Shown: in pieces, positions 1 through 7,098 of the stretch
Numbering within the stretch: position 1 is the stretch's first letter
Layout: each line of letters starts with the position of its first letter
Source of the DNA: an uncultured Collinsella sp.
GTDB taxonomy: Bacteria > Actinomycetota > Coriobacteriia > Coriobacteriales > Coriobacteriaceae
Reading direction: 5' to 3'
DNA: 31,287 nucleotides
Assembly: GCA_900544225.1 (NCBI GenBank)
Contig: UQUD01000010.1
Location: 1-31,287 of the forward strand
The notes under the pieces: generated by a model
What the model saw: the letters and a program-made list of their open reading frames with translations, nothing else
The model's database searches: none
What the model was told of the DNA's origin: nothing
Made by a program: the position numbers and the translations under genes

Positions 1-193
1 CCGCGACAAAGCCGGCAGGCATACCGTCGAACTCGCGCACGCCTGCAAGCGAGCGCTCGATATCCTTGGCGCACGCTTCGGACACAGTCGCCACGTGACG
101 CTCGGCGGCCTTGGCACGGGCCTCGCGCTTGGGATTGGGCTGCCCTGCGCGATTGGGTCTGCGGTTACGGTTCCTGTTGTCAACGTCTGCCAT
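1..193 (-). CDS. Hypothetical protein, N-terminal part only
   Basis: Only the first 64 codons are inside the window; the rest lies to the left. The start is ATG at 193-191, preceded on the minus strand by AGAAAGGTG about 8 bases upstream, a good ribosome binding site. The visible part is rich in Asn, Arg, Lys and Ala in its first 35 residues, which suggests a basic disordered leader. It then becomes more ordered, with a stretch around residues 36-64 containing CAKDIERSL and REFDGMPAGFVA. I do not recognise the family. It lies downstream of the Bax-inhibitor-like gene on the same strand but is separated from it by a terminator, so it is probably an independent unit. Confidence 0.6.
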   Translation of the reverse strand, partial: MADVDNRNRNRRPNRAGQPNPKREARAKAAERHVATVSEACAKDIERSLAGVREFDGMPAGFVA

Positions 194-258
194 AAGTGGT
201 CACCTTTCTCGGTCTCTGCCGCTATCGGCTTTTCCATCCATGATACCCCGCCACGCAC

Positions 259-284
259 AAAAAAGACGGCCCCGAAGGACCGCC
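259..284 (-). terminator. Rho-independent terminator after the BI-1 family gene
   Basis: On the minus strand an 8-bp stem (with two G-U pairs) is closed by a TTCG tetraloop and followed at once by six T. It lies 45 bases beyond the stop codon of the gene at 330-1025. Confidence 0.88.
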
Positions 285-329
285 TTCCGCATCGATTTAC
301 ACGTGCGCAAGCACCGCTGCAATTTGGCA

Positions 330-1025
330 CTAGTCGCGACGACCAAGGATGTTCAGGATGCGCAGGAACACGTTGATGATGTCCACGAACAGGTTGGATG
401 CCATGAGCACGGCGTTGGGCAGCGTGGGCGGCACCGTCGTGGCCACATAGGTGTCGTAGCCAATAAAGCCAGCGAACACCACGATCACGATCAGGTCGGT
501 GATGGACTGCGAGACGCCCATAAACATCAGCACGATCTCGACCAGAATCGTGGCAAGCAGGATGCCAAAACCAATGCCGTACACACGCTGGAAGAACTTG
601 GGGAAGGTCACGCCCAGCGCACCAAAGACAAAGGTGATGGCGGCCGTGGCGATAAAGGCAGTGTTGATGGTGGGCAGGTCGTAATTGGCAAGGCCAAACG
701 ACGCGGTCAGGCCAAAGGTACTCGCAAAGATTACGTAGCCCACAAGGGACAGACCCACAGACTGCTTGCCCGCGGCGGCCGACATCATGACCATGCCGAC
801 GATGGTCAAAATAAACGAGCCAAAGACCAGCGGCAAGGCGGCGCCGCTCATCATCATGCGGGCGAACGCCATGGTGCTCGTAAAGTAAGCACCGGCACCC
901 ATGGCGCAAAAGCCCAAAAAGATCAGGGCAGACATGGCAAGGTTGTACGCACGCGGCGACATCTCCTTGGCACGGCTTGCGCCGGTCTCAATGGGGCCGT
1001 TCTGATAACCCTGGATATCGTTCAT
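330..1025 (-). CDS. Bax inhibitor-1 (BI-1/YccA/TMBIM) family integral membrane protein
   Basis: A 231-residue, strongly hydrophobic protein with about seven predicted membrane segments after a short polar N-terminus (residues 1-25). The C-terminal signature of the BI-1 family is visible: an FIGYDTYVA motif in the sixth segment, then a last segment with LFVDIINVFLRILNILGRR ending in Arg-Arg-Asp. These proteins act in the cytoplasmic membrane; the family is linked to calcium leak and stress tolerance, and bacterial members interact with membrane proteases in some species. The start is ATG at 1025 with GAGAGGA about 8 bases upstream. The gene looks monocistronic: it has its own terminator and no close partner. 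The precise role here cannot be read from the sequence. Confidence 0.88.
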   Translation of the reverse strand: MNDIQGYQNGPIETGASRAKEMSPRAYNLAMSALIFLGFCAMGAGAYFTSTMAFARMMMSGAALPLVFGSFILTIVGMVMMSAAAGKQSVGLSLVGYVIFASTFGLTASFGLANYDLPTINTAFIATAAITFVFGALGVTFPKFFQRVYGIGFGILLATILVEIVLMFMGVSQSITDLIVIVVFAGFIGYDTYVATTVPPTLPNAVLMASNLFVDIINVFLRILNILGRRD

Positions 1026-1104
1026 AATATCGTCCTCTCAAAAGCGCCGCGACAGCGCCGTAGGTGACAAGATTCCTGCCATTGTACCCGAATGCCGCGC
1101 GCTC

Positions 1105-1443
1105 TTACCTGCGGCGCCCGCTCTCGAGCGTACGGTCGAATGCCCACACCCACCAACGCATCAGATGGGCCTGCGAGCCATCCGGTCGCTCGCGCGCCTG
1201 TTCTTCCAGATACAGTTCGGTCGCATGCCCACCAAAACGAACCTTATAGGTTGCCGTACGAATGCCGTGAACCGTTAGGCCAAAACCGGTGGATGAGACA
1301 ATCTCGTCGATCGTAAAACAGCGACCGTCGACCCAGCAGACGGTAACCGGCACGACTTGTCCGCCCGCGAGGATGCGGGCCACGACGTCCACATACTGCT
1401 TGTGCACGCGTCGAGTTTTACCATCTGTCTGTCGATATTCCAT
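1105..1443 (-). CDS. Small hypothetical protein (possibly DUF6504-like)
   Basis: The well-formed part runs from about residue 15 to the end: VVPVTVCWVDGRCFTIDEIV, then a segment ending YKVRFGGHATELYLEE, then a Trp-rich end (RWWVWAFDRTLE). This layout, a small beta-rich domain that pairs a 'V-x-W-x-DG-R' strand with a 'Y-x-V-x-x-GG' strand, recalls DUF6504, but I cannot confirm that. The start is uncertain. The ATG at 1443 follows AGGAGG with only one base between, too close for normal use. An in-frame ATG at 1464 has no ribosome site, but TACAAT lies just upstream of it. The gene is transcribed divergently from the PiT permease. Confidence 0.6.
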   Translation of the reverse strand: MEYRQTDGKTRRVHKQYVDVVARILAGGQVVPVTVCWVDGRCFTIDEIVSSTGFGLTVHGIRTATYKVRFGGHATELYLEEQARERPDGSQAHLMRWWVWAFDRTLESGRRR

Positions 1444-1631
1444 GCCTCCTATTATCGAACGCATGTTTGCATATTGTAAAGCGAACAGGCTGTGGTTTTG
1501 GGATGTTGGGGCGCGCGCCCGTGTCCTCATGGCGTGCTAGCAAAAAGAACACCCGCGGTCAACAGGGCAAATATTCAATGTTAGTGCCAAAAAATTCACT
1601 TCTCCCGTCAGAACTCGGTAAAGAAACCCGC

Positions 1632-1663
1632 AGGAGGTGATACGATTTATCATGTTTCTGTAA
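1632..1663 (+). promoter_or_regulatory. Perfect Shine-Dalgarno and three-codon ORF in the leader of the permease gene
   Basis: AGGAGGTGAT (1632-1641) is a full 10-base match to the 3' end of 16S rRNA. It is followed by ATG TTT CTG TAA (1652-1663), in the same frame as the permease gene that starts at 1694. The permease start itself has only a weak GAGAAAG site. The element could be a standby ribosome site, a minimal leader peptide, or a relic of an older start. Confidence 0.4.
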
Positions 1664-1693
1664 CGTGCCTGCAAACTTCGAGAAAGCCCATAT

Positions 1694-2743
1694 ATGGACG
1701 TAACGTTCTCAGCCTTCCTCGGCCAAATTGTGTCGAACCCAGTCCTTGCCGTCACCGTGATCCTCGCGCTCGGCGCCATCTTCGTCAATGGATGGACCGA
1801 CGCGCCCAACGCCATCGCGACCTGTGTCACCACGCGCTGCATGCCCGCCCGCGCCGCCATTCTCATGAGCGCCGCATTCAACTTCCTCGGCGTGCTCATC
1901 ATGACGCACTTTAACGCGAGCGTCGCCAACACCATCTCACATATCGTCGACTTTGGCGGAAACAGCACCATGGCGCTCGCGTGCCTCTGCGCAGCACTGT
2001 TCTCCATCGTCGTCTACGGCGCCACAGCGTCGCGTTTTGGCATCCCCACCTCGCAAAGCCACAGCCTTATCGCCGGCCTGACCGGTGCCGCTATCGCCCT
2101 CGGCGGCGCGAGCAGCGTCAACGTCCACGAGTGGATGAAGGTCATCTACGGCCTGGCGCTCTCCATCGGCCTGGGCTTTGTCATGGGCTGGGTCCTGTGC
2201 AAGCTCGTCTCGATTCTTTTCGCCGCCGCCAACAGGCGGCGTGCCAATGTCTTCTTTAAATATGCTCAGATCGCAAGTGCCGCGGCCATGAGCTTTATGC
2301 ACGGCGCGCAAGATGGACAAAAGTTTATCGGCGTGCTCTTTTTAGGTGTCGCCTTTGCCAGCGGACAGACGAGCGTCGGCGACGCCGGCATCCCCATCTG
2401 GATCATGCTGCTGTGCTCGGCCACCATGGGCATCGGCACCAGCGTGGGCGGTGAGCGCATCATCAAGTCTGTCGGTCAGAGCATGGTCAAGCTCGAAAAG
2501 TACCAGGGCTTCTCCGCCGACCTGGCGGGCGCCGCAAACCTGCTGCTTGCCACGCTCACCGGCATCCCCGTGTCCTCCACGCACATCAAGACCTGCGCCA
2601 TTATGGGTGTCGGTGCCGTCAAGCGCCTCTCGGCGATCAACTTCGGTGTCGTCAAGGACATGATGTTCACCTGGTTCTTCACCTTCCCCGCCTGCGGACT
2701 TATCAGCTTTGTCATGGCCAAGCTGTTCATGATGTTCATCTAG
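1694..2743 (+). CDS. pit: Inorganic phosphate permease, PiT family
   Basis: A 349-residue polytopic membrane protein. PiT transporters are low-affinity, ion-coupled phosphate importers built from two inverted repeats. Both halves of the signature are visible: NGWTDAPNAIAT at residues 32-43 and FMHGAQDGQKFI at 201-212, the counterparts of the family's 'G-x-ND-x-x-NA' motifs. Each is followed by a helix hairpin with conserved Ser/His: GIPTSQSHSLIAGLTGAA (116-133) and GIPVSSTHIKT near the C-terminus. About ten membrane segments are expected. The start ATG at 1694 has a weak GAGAAAG ribosome site, with a much better but unused-looking site 53 bases upstream. It is followed 67 bases later by a DUF47 gene, the usual partner, so the two probably form an operon. 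Confidence 0.93.
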   Translation: MDVTFSAFLGQIVSNPVLAVTVILALGAIFVNGWTDAPNAIATCVTTRCMPARAAILMSAAFNFLGVLIMTHFNASVANTISHIVDFGGNSTMALACLCAALFSIVVYGATASRFGIPTSQSHSLIAGLTGAAIALGGASSVNVHEWMKVIYGLALSIGLGFVMGWVLCKLVSILFAAANRRRANVFFKYAQIASAAAMSFMHGAQDGQKFIGVLFLGVAFASGQTSVGDAGIPIWIMLLCSATMGIGTSVGGERIIKSVGQSMVKLEKYQGFSADLAGAANLLLATLTGIPVSSTHIKTCAIMGVGAVKRLSAINFGVVKDMMFTWFFTFPACGLISFVMAKLFMMFI

Positions 2744-2810
2744 TCAAACCGAACGTCCATCCGGACCGCAATACCTCGCCCACCCGTCTTCGCCTCGAAA
2801 GGACCCACTC

Positions 2811-3434
2811 ATGGCAAAGAAACCCGATTCGTTCTACTTTGACAACTACGTCGCCTGCGCCGACCTTGCTGTCCAGGCCGCAGAGTTGCTCATCAAGATT
2901 TTTGAGAACTTTGATCCCGCGCAGATCCACGGCATGCTCGAAGAGATGCATGCGATTGAGCATGCGGCCGACAAGAAGCACCATGAGCTCGAGGATGCCC
3001 TGCTCACTGCCTTTATCACCCCGCTTGAGCGCGAGGATCTGGACCTGATGAGCTGCTCGCTCGACACTGTGCTTGACCGTATCGAGGGCGTCGTGCAGCG
3101 CGTCTACTTCACCAACATCCAGAGCATCCACCCCGATGCCATTGTCATCGCCCACAAGGTGACCGACGCCTGCCGAGCCATGAAGGACCTTATGGTCGAG
3201 CTGCCTAATTACCGCAAGTCCAAGACCCTGCGCGAGCTGGTCATCCAGATCAACACCATTGAGTCCGAGGCCGATGAGCTCTACATCAACGCCATGCGCA
3301 ACCTGCACGTCAATGGCAAGGACCCGCTCGAGGTCATCGCCTGGCGTGACGTCTACGCTTTCCTGGAGTACTGCGCCGACTGCTGCGAGAATGTGGCCGA
3401 TGTCGTGGATTCGATTGTCATGAAGAACAGTTAA
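2811..3434 (+). CDS. DUF47 / PhoU-like phosphate transport regulator (YkaA family)
   Basis: A 207-residue, almost entirely helical soluble protein, the usual length for DUF47. These are PhoU relatives encoded beside PiT permeases and thought to control or assist them at the membrane. Acidic metal-binding-type motifs seen in PhoU-like bundles are present: LDTVLDRIEG around residue 87 and CADCCENVADVVD near the C-terminus. The start ATG at 2811 is preceded by GAAAGGA 8 bases upstream. It lies directly downstream of pit in the same direction. No canonical T-tract terminator follows; instead a large inverted repeat begins just after the stop codon. Confidence 0.88.
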   Translation: MAKKPDSFYFDNYVACADLAVQAAELLIKIFENFDPAQIHGMLEEMHAIEHAADKKHHELEDALLTAFITPLEREDLDLMSCSLDTVLDRIEGVVQRVYFTNIQSIHPDAIVIAHKVTDACRAMKDLMVELPNYRKSKTLRELVIQINTIESEADELYINAMRNLHVNGKDPLEVIAWRDVYAFLEYCADCCENVADVVDSIVMKNS

Positions 3435-3435
3435 T

Positions 3436-3554
3436 TGGGGGTACGTGTCCCGGCGGTCGCGGGCCCGACCACTAATAACCTTTTTCACTCCGGCTGCAAG
3501 CAGAGTCGTTCAAAAGGTTATTAGTGGTCGGGCCCGCTCCCTTACGTACCACCA
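3436..3554. repeat. 119-bp imperfect palindromic element with perfect 25-bp inner arms
   Basis: Inner arms at 3460-3484 and 3512-3536 are perfect 25-bp inverted repeats (one strand begins CGGGCCCGACCACTAATAAC). Outer arms at 3436-3446 and 3544-3554 pair over 11 bp with one mismatch, centred on GGTACGT and ACGTACC. Between the inner arms is a 27-base loop that can itself fold around CTGC-AA-GCAG. There is no T tract after either side, so it is not an ordinary terminator. It could be a small MITE-like or REP-like repeat, or an mRNA 3'-end stabiliser for the pit operon. Confidence 0.85.
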
Positions 3555-3631
3555 TTGGAAACTTTGGCTGATACTTTGAAAGCGATGGGGCTTTTGTTGG
3601 CAGGGCCTTGGGGCCCGATTGGAAACTTTGG
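3554..3631 (+). repeat. 14-bp direct repeat in a C-depleted intergenic tract
   Basis: ATTGGAAACTTTGG occurs at 3554-3567 and again at 3618-3631, 64 bases apart. Between them is a short hairpin (GGGCC-TTGG-GGCCC). The whole stretch from about 3555 to the nitroreductase start is rich in G and T on the plus strand. No gene is visible in it. Confidence 0.7.
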
Positions 3632-3715
3632 GACCGCCTTAAACGTTTGGCTGAGTGTTGCTTTGGGTACCCTTTTGCTTAGTTTTGGGTTGTTTTATTA
3701 ACTTTGGAGGCTCGT

Positions 3716-4245
3716 ATGGGGTATTTGGATTTGGCTCGGGCTCGGTATTCTTGTCGTTCTTTTGAGGATCGGGCTGTGGAGCAGGCTGTGGTGGATGTCA
3801 TTGTTGAGGCTGGGCGTATTGCTCCTTCTGCTTGCAATAACCATCCAGCCCGTGTGATGGTGTTGGATACGCCCGAGCTTTTGGAGAAGGCGGCTGCTTG
3901 TCAGCCTCGGTTTGCTCGTGATGGGTCCATCTTTGGCGCTCCGCTCATCTTCCTCATTTGCAGCGTTACCGACGACGCTTGGGTTCGCCCCTATGACCAG
4001 ATGAACTCCAGCGCTATCGACACCTCGATTGTTTGCGATCAAATGATGATGGAGGCCGAGGAGCAAGGCCTGGGAACGTGTTGGGTATGCCATTTTAAGC
4101 CCGAGCTAGCCCGAGAGCGGTTCAACCTGCCGAGGGCGTCTATCCCTATCACATGCTCGTCTGCGGCTATCCTGCCGACCACATCGCCGATCCCGAGCAT
4201 CGCGAGGCCCGTACCATTCCCCTCTCCGACTTCCTCCTCAAGTAG
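3716..4245 (+). pseudogene. Nitroreductase family (FMN-dependent) gene, frameshifted
   Basis: The start is ATG at 3716, with GGAGG 5 bases upstream. The frame encodes a nitroreductase-fold N-terminus: ARYSCRSF near residue 8 (FMN phosphate contact), GRIAPSACNNHPARVMVL around 34-51, and EEQGLGTCWVCHFKPELARERFNLP around residue 118. After that Pro the reading frame becomes nonsense, but the next frame continues a normal family ending (EGVYPYHMLVCGYPADHIAD, then a short tail ending LSDFLLK) with a stop at 4243-4245. One base is missing at about 4130-4132. The intact product would be about 176 residues, a typical small nitroreductase. Codon choice in the first 70 codons is T/G-ending, unlike all neighbours. 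It is either a recent pseudogene or an assembly error; the terminator beyond is intact. Confidence 0.85.
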
Positions 4246-4289
4246 TTCTTGGGCATGCCCTAAAATCTACCTTTTACCGCTCACCCTTT

Positions 4290-4333
4290 CGCCGAGTTCT
4301 GCCCTATCGCACGCAGAGCTCGGCGTTTTGTTT
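4290..4333 (+). terminator. Rho-independent terminator of the nitroreductase gene
   Basis: A 13-bp stem with one G-U pair (4290-4302 with 4313-4325) and a 10-base loop is followed by TTTTGTTT. It lies 45 bases after the restored stop codon. Confidence 0.9.
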
Positions 4334-4353
4334 CCCAACCCGTATGCAGCCAC

Positions 4354-4381
4354 AAAAAAGGAGCCCGCAGGCGCGAGCTCC
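4354..4381 (-). terminator. Rho-independent terminator after divIVA
   Basis: On the minus strand a 9-bp stem with one G-U pair and a GCCT loop is followed by six T. It lies 30 bases beyond the divIVA stop and closes the long pgeF to divIVA unit. It is convergent with the nitroreductase terminator. Confidence 0.9.
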
Positions 4382-4411
4382 TCTTAAGGGCACGAGATTG
4401 TAGCTCTGGCG

Positions 4412-5089
4412 CTAGTCCAGGTCGTCGGCGGCAAAGTTGTCGATCGGGGCGAAGGGGTCAGCCACGGGAACAACCGGATCAGCGACAGGCAGCGGCTCGG
4501 CGGCGGGAACGGTCACTGCAGGAGAAGCCGCAGAACCGACCGGCGTGGAGGCCATAAGGTCGGACGGGAAGGAATTCTGCGCATCGTCCATGAAGTGCTG
4601 GATGAGCTTGAGGTACTCGGCTTTGAACTCCTCACGGGAAGCCTTCAGACGGTCGATCTCCTCGAGCTCGGCCTGCTTCTCGGTCAGGGCCTGACGGATG
4701 ACCTCGCGGGCCTTGGCGTCGGCTTCATTGCGGATGCGCTCAGCGTTCTCGTTAGCGTCGTTGACGATGCCCTCGGCGGTCTGCTGGGCAGCGATCAGCG
4801 CAGCGGAGATCTGGCGCTCCTGAGCGGAGAAGTCGGGTGCGGGAGCGGCCACAGGAGCGGCGGGAACGGCCTGAGCGGCAGCGTCCTGAGCCTGGGCAAG
4901 CTGAGCCTGCGTGTCAGCAAGCTGCTGCTCGGTGGCAGTCAGACGACCCTTAAGATCGACAATCTTGGCAAGCATAGCGTCAACCTCGGAGGACAGCGTC
5001 TCCAAAAAGACGTCGACCTCGGCGGGATCATAGCCGCGCTTGGCCTCAGAGAAAGTCTGAGCCTGGATGTCAGCAGGGGTAATAGCCAT
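4412..5089 (-). CDS. divIVA: DivIVA family cell-division / polar scaffold protein
   Basis: A 225-residue protein. DivIVA binds negatively curved membrane at septa and poles through its N-terminal domain and oligomerises through coiled coils. The N-terminus shows the family pattern: MAITPADIQAQTF, then KRGYDPAEVDVFLETL, with the conserved Gly-Tyr-(Asp)-x-x-x-Val-Asp core. Coiled coil covers roughly residues 35-75 and 95-160, split by an Ala/Pro-rich linker, and the C-terminal 50 residues are a Pro/Ala/Val-rich acidic tail. The start at 5089 was preferred to an upstream in-frame ATG at 5134 because AAGGAGA sits 8 bases before it and the family N-terminus begins there. It is the last gene of the unit, 62 bases after yggT. 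Confidence 0.93.
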   Translation of the reverse strand: MAITPADIQAQTFSEAKRGYDPAEVDVFLETLSSEVDAMLAKIVDLKGRLTATEQQLADTQAQLAQAQDAAAQAVPAAPVAAPAPDFSAQERQISAALIAAQQTAEGIVNDANENAERIRNEADAKAREVIRQALTEKQAELEEIDRLKASREEFKAEYLKLIQHFMDDAQNSFPSDLMASTPVGSAASPAVTVPAAEPLPVADPVVPVADPFAPIDNFAADDLD

Positions 5090-5151
5090 AACAAGTTCTC
5101 CTTTTTCATCGCCTCGGCGCTGGGCGCCCGACATGAGTTACTGAGCCAGTT

Positions 5152-5433
5152 CTATACGAGTATACCTATAAGAAGCTGCAGAATCAGCCTCTGCACCAAC
5201 TGCAACGCAATAATTGCAACGACCGGCGAAAAATCAACGCCACCCATCGGCGGAATAAACCGACGAAACAGGTTGAGCCACGGACCGCAGACGCTATCGA
5301 GCACCGCGGCGATATCCTGCAGCAGGCCGCCCTGCTTCATGGGAATCCACGTCATAAAGCAATAGACCACAATGAGCGTGGAGTAGAAGTTGAACAGCGT
5401 GTTGACCAGCTGAACAATGGTGTAGATGTTGAT
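5152..5433 (-). CDS. yggT: YggT/YlmG family membrane protein with a non-canonical start codon
   Basis: The YggT fold needs two hydrophobic hairpins. From 5433 the frame gives 93 residues: a first membrane segment (INIYTIVQLVNTLFNFY onward), the linker CFMTWIPMKQGG, the family loop NLFRRFIPPMGGVDFSP, and a second membrane segment to the end. This matches the usual 80-100 residues. No ATG, GTG or TTG exists upstream of a GTG at 5370, and starting there would delete most of the first membrane segment. The frame is closed by a stop at about 5460. GAGGAG (5445-5440) is followed by ATTCCC and then ATC at 5433, six bases away, so AUC (or the adjacent AUU at 5439) is the probable start. It lies 21 bases after the sepF stop. 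The family is linked to membrane and septum organisation. Confidence 0.82.
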   Translation of the reverse strand: MNIYTIVQLVNTLFNFYSTLIVVYCFMTWIPMKQGGLLQDIAAVLDSVCGPWLNLFRRFIPPMGGVDFSPVVAIIALQLVQRLILQLLIGILV

Positions 5434-5454
5434 GGGAATCTCCTCGTCTTGGGT

Positions 5455-6180
5455 TTACTTAAGGTAGCCGTCGGCGCGCAGCTTCTTGAGGTCCGAATCC
5501 TTGACCTCGCAGCCGGCGGGCAGCACCATAAACACGCGATCGCCCACCTCTTTGACCGTAGCGCCCAGGCCGCAGGCAAAGCCATAGCTAAAGTCCAGGA
5601 CACGCTTGGCGACCTCGGTGCGAACGCCAACAAAAATCAGCGCAACGGGCTGCTTGGTGCGCACACGGCGGACAACGGTCTCGACATCGTCATAGCTCTC
5701 GGGACGCAGAACATAGGCAGGCAGCTGCGGCGTGGCGTTAATGATGTTGCTCGCATAGGCCGGGGCGTCGCTCGGCGCAGGAGCGGGCGCAGGTGCCGCG
5801 GCGCGAGCGCGAGCGCTCTCGGCATAGCTCGACGGCGTGTCGTAAGCGCCGGGACGATAGCCACCCGCGACACTATCCTGAGAACGCGACGGCGGATTGT
5901 ACGTTGTTGCATGACGGGAGTCATCGCCGACCAGCTGGCCGGAGCGCGTGTACACCGCTACAGACTCGGCCTCACCGCGGCGCGTCTGGCCCAGCAGGCC
6001 GTTACTCGGCTCGTCCTGGGGATAGAAGCCCTCGCCCGAGGCGCCGCTGTAACCGTTGTTCTGATAGCCATCGTCGTAGCCGTCATCGTAGCCGTAGTCG
6101 TCATCCTGGTCATAGCCCTGGTCGTAACCCTGCTGGCCGCCCAGGTGCATCTTATTTTTAATCTCGTCAAGGAAGCCCAT
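5455..6180 (-). CDS. sepF: SepF, FtsZ membrane anchor
   Basis: A 241-residue protein. SepF tethers FtsZ to the membrane by an N-terminal amphipathic helix and bundles FtsZ through a C-terminal dimeric domain. The first residues (MGFLDEIKNKMHLG) can form the helix. Residues 17-45 are a repetitive Gly-Tyr-Asp stretch, and a long disordered Pro/Ala/Ser linker continues to about residue 145. The folded domain occupies about 150-241, with LRPESYDDVETVVRRVRTKQ and FACGLGATVKEVGDRVFMVLP recognisable. The start at 6180 has GAGAGGA upstream. It lies between yggS and yggT, its classical neighbours. With ftsA absent from the dcw cluster, SepF is inferred to be the main Z-ring anchor. Confidence 0.94.
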   Translation of the reverse strand: MGFLDEIKNKMHLGGQQGYDQGYDQDDDYGYDDGYDDGYQNNGYSGASGEGFYPQDEPSNGLLGQTRRGEAESVAVYTRSGQLVGDDSRHATTYNPPSRSQDSVAGGYRPGAYDTPSSYAESARARAAAPAPAPAPSDAPAYASNIINATPQLPAYVLRPESYDDVETVVRRVRTKQPVALIFVGVRTEVAKRVLDFSYGFACGLGATVKEVGDRVFMVLPAGCEVKDSDLKKLRADGYLK

Positions 6181-6240
6181 GGTTGTGTCCTCTCACGGTT
6201 TAGTGCAGGCGCTCTGTAAACCAGTGCGCACTTCAGAGCC

Positions 6241-6978
6241 CTATTTTACTGCAAACTCCGGGCTAAATACTACCCTGCCCAGGCGAACGAGCGTAGAGCC
6301 CTCCTCAAGGGCAGGCTCAAAGTCCTCGCTCATGCCGCAAGAAAGCTCGGGCAGCCTCAGATCGGGATGCGCCGCCTCCAGCTCATTCCTCAGCTCTCGC
6401 AGCCCGGCAAAGGTGCGACGCGCCACATCCTTGTTCCCCCGAGGGGCCATAGTCATAAGGCCCTGCACACAAATTCCCTCAAGTTCCGCAAGCTCGCCGG
6501 CAGCGCCACGAATCTCATCGGGCGAAAAACCGCCCTTGGACTCCTCGCCGCTTACGTTAACCTCGATCAGCACCTGCTGGGGGGCGGCGAGCTCGCCAGC
6601 TTCGATCTTGCGAATGGCACGGCTCGAGATCGCCTGCGCCAAATGAAGCGAACCAACCGAATGAATCAGCTCGGCGGAGCCCAACACCGCGTTAATCTTG
6701 TTGGTCTGAAGGTTGCCAATCATGTCGAAGCGCACCTCGGGCAGCTCCGGATGCTCCGCCAGACCCGTGAGCTTGCGGACGAGTTCTTGCGGGCGGTTCT
6801 CGGCAAAATGGCGATACCCCACCTGGATGGCCGCGATGGTTTCATCGACGCCGACGGTCTTGGACACGGCAATCAAACGCGCGGCATCGCGGGGCCTCCC
6901 AGCGCGATCGAGCGCGGCATAGAAACGCTCGAGTATCTGCTCGCGGCGAGCGCGCATTACATTCAAATAGTTATCCAT
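6241..6978 (-). CDS. yggS: Pyridoxal phosphate homeostasis protein (YggS/YlmE/PLPBP family)
   Basis: A 245-residue protein with a fold-type III PLP barrel but no known enzymatic activity. The family buffers PLP and affects amino-acid balance. The PLP-binding lysine is K40 in RLIAVSKTV. Other conserved blocks are HFAENRPQELVRK, FDMIGNLQTNKIN, LIEVNVSGEESKGGF, GLMTMAP, and the phosphate-binding end SCGMSEDFEPAL with GSTLVRLGRVVF. The ATG at 6978 was chosen because GGAGG is 9 bases upstream; the TTG two codons earlier is only 3 bases from it. In many Gram-positives this gene sits directly after pgeF; here phoU precedes it. Confidence 0.93.
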   Translation of the reverse strand: MDNYLNVMRARREQILERFYAALDRAGRPRDAARLIAVSKTVGVDETIAAIQVGYRHFAENRPQELVRKLTGLAEHPELPEVRFDMIGNLQTNKINAVLGSAELIHSVGSLHLAQAISSRAIRKIEAGELAAPQQVLIEVNVSGEESKGGFSPDEIRGAAGELAELEGICVQGLMTMAPRGNKDVARRTFAGLRELRNELEAAHPDLRLPELSCGMSEDFEPALEEGSTLVRLGRVVFSPEFAVK

Positions 6979-7028
6979 TGCCAATCGCCTCCGCTAACAG
7001 CACAACAAGTAGTCCCATGCTAGCGCAA

Positions 7029-7060
7029 GAGCGCGGCCCCGCATCCGCAAGGCCGCGCTC
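7029..7060. other. Intercistronic stem-loop between phoU and yggS
   Basis: A perfect 10-bp G/C-rich inverted repeat (7029-7038 with 7051-7060) with a 12-base loop. No T tract follows on either strand. It probably acts as an mRNA processing or stability element or a partial terminator, separating pst expression from yggS-divIVA. Confidence 0.6.
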
Positions 7061-7098
7061 CCTTAGGTATTTACAATCTTTTGACGAACGAGGCTACC

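Noticed and set aside
3554..3631. 14-bp direct repeats as insertion-site duplications
   Set aside because: They lie to one side of the palindromic element, not flanking it, and enclose only 50 bases with no transposase.
5752..6140. Repetitive Gly-Tyr-Asp and Ala-Pro coding in sepF as a DNA repeat array
   Set aside because: The repetition is at protein level, with irregular units and no conserved spacers; it is the normal disordered linker region of SepF, though longer than usual.
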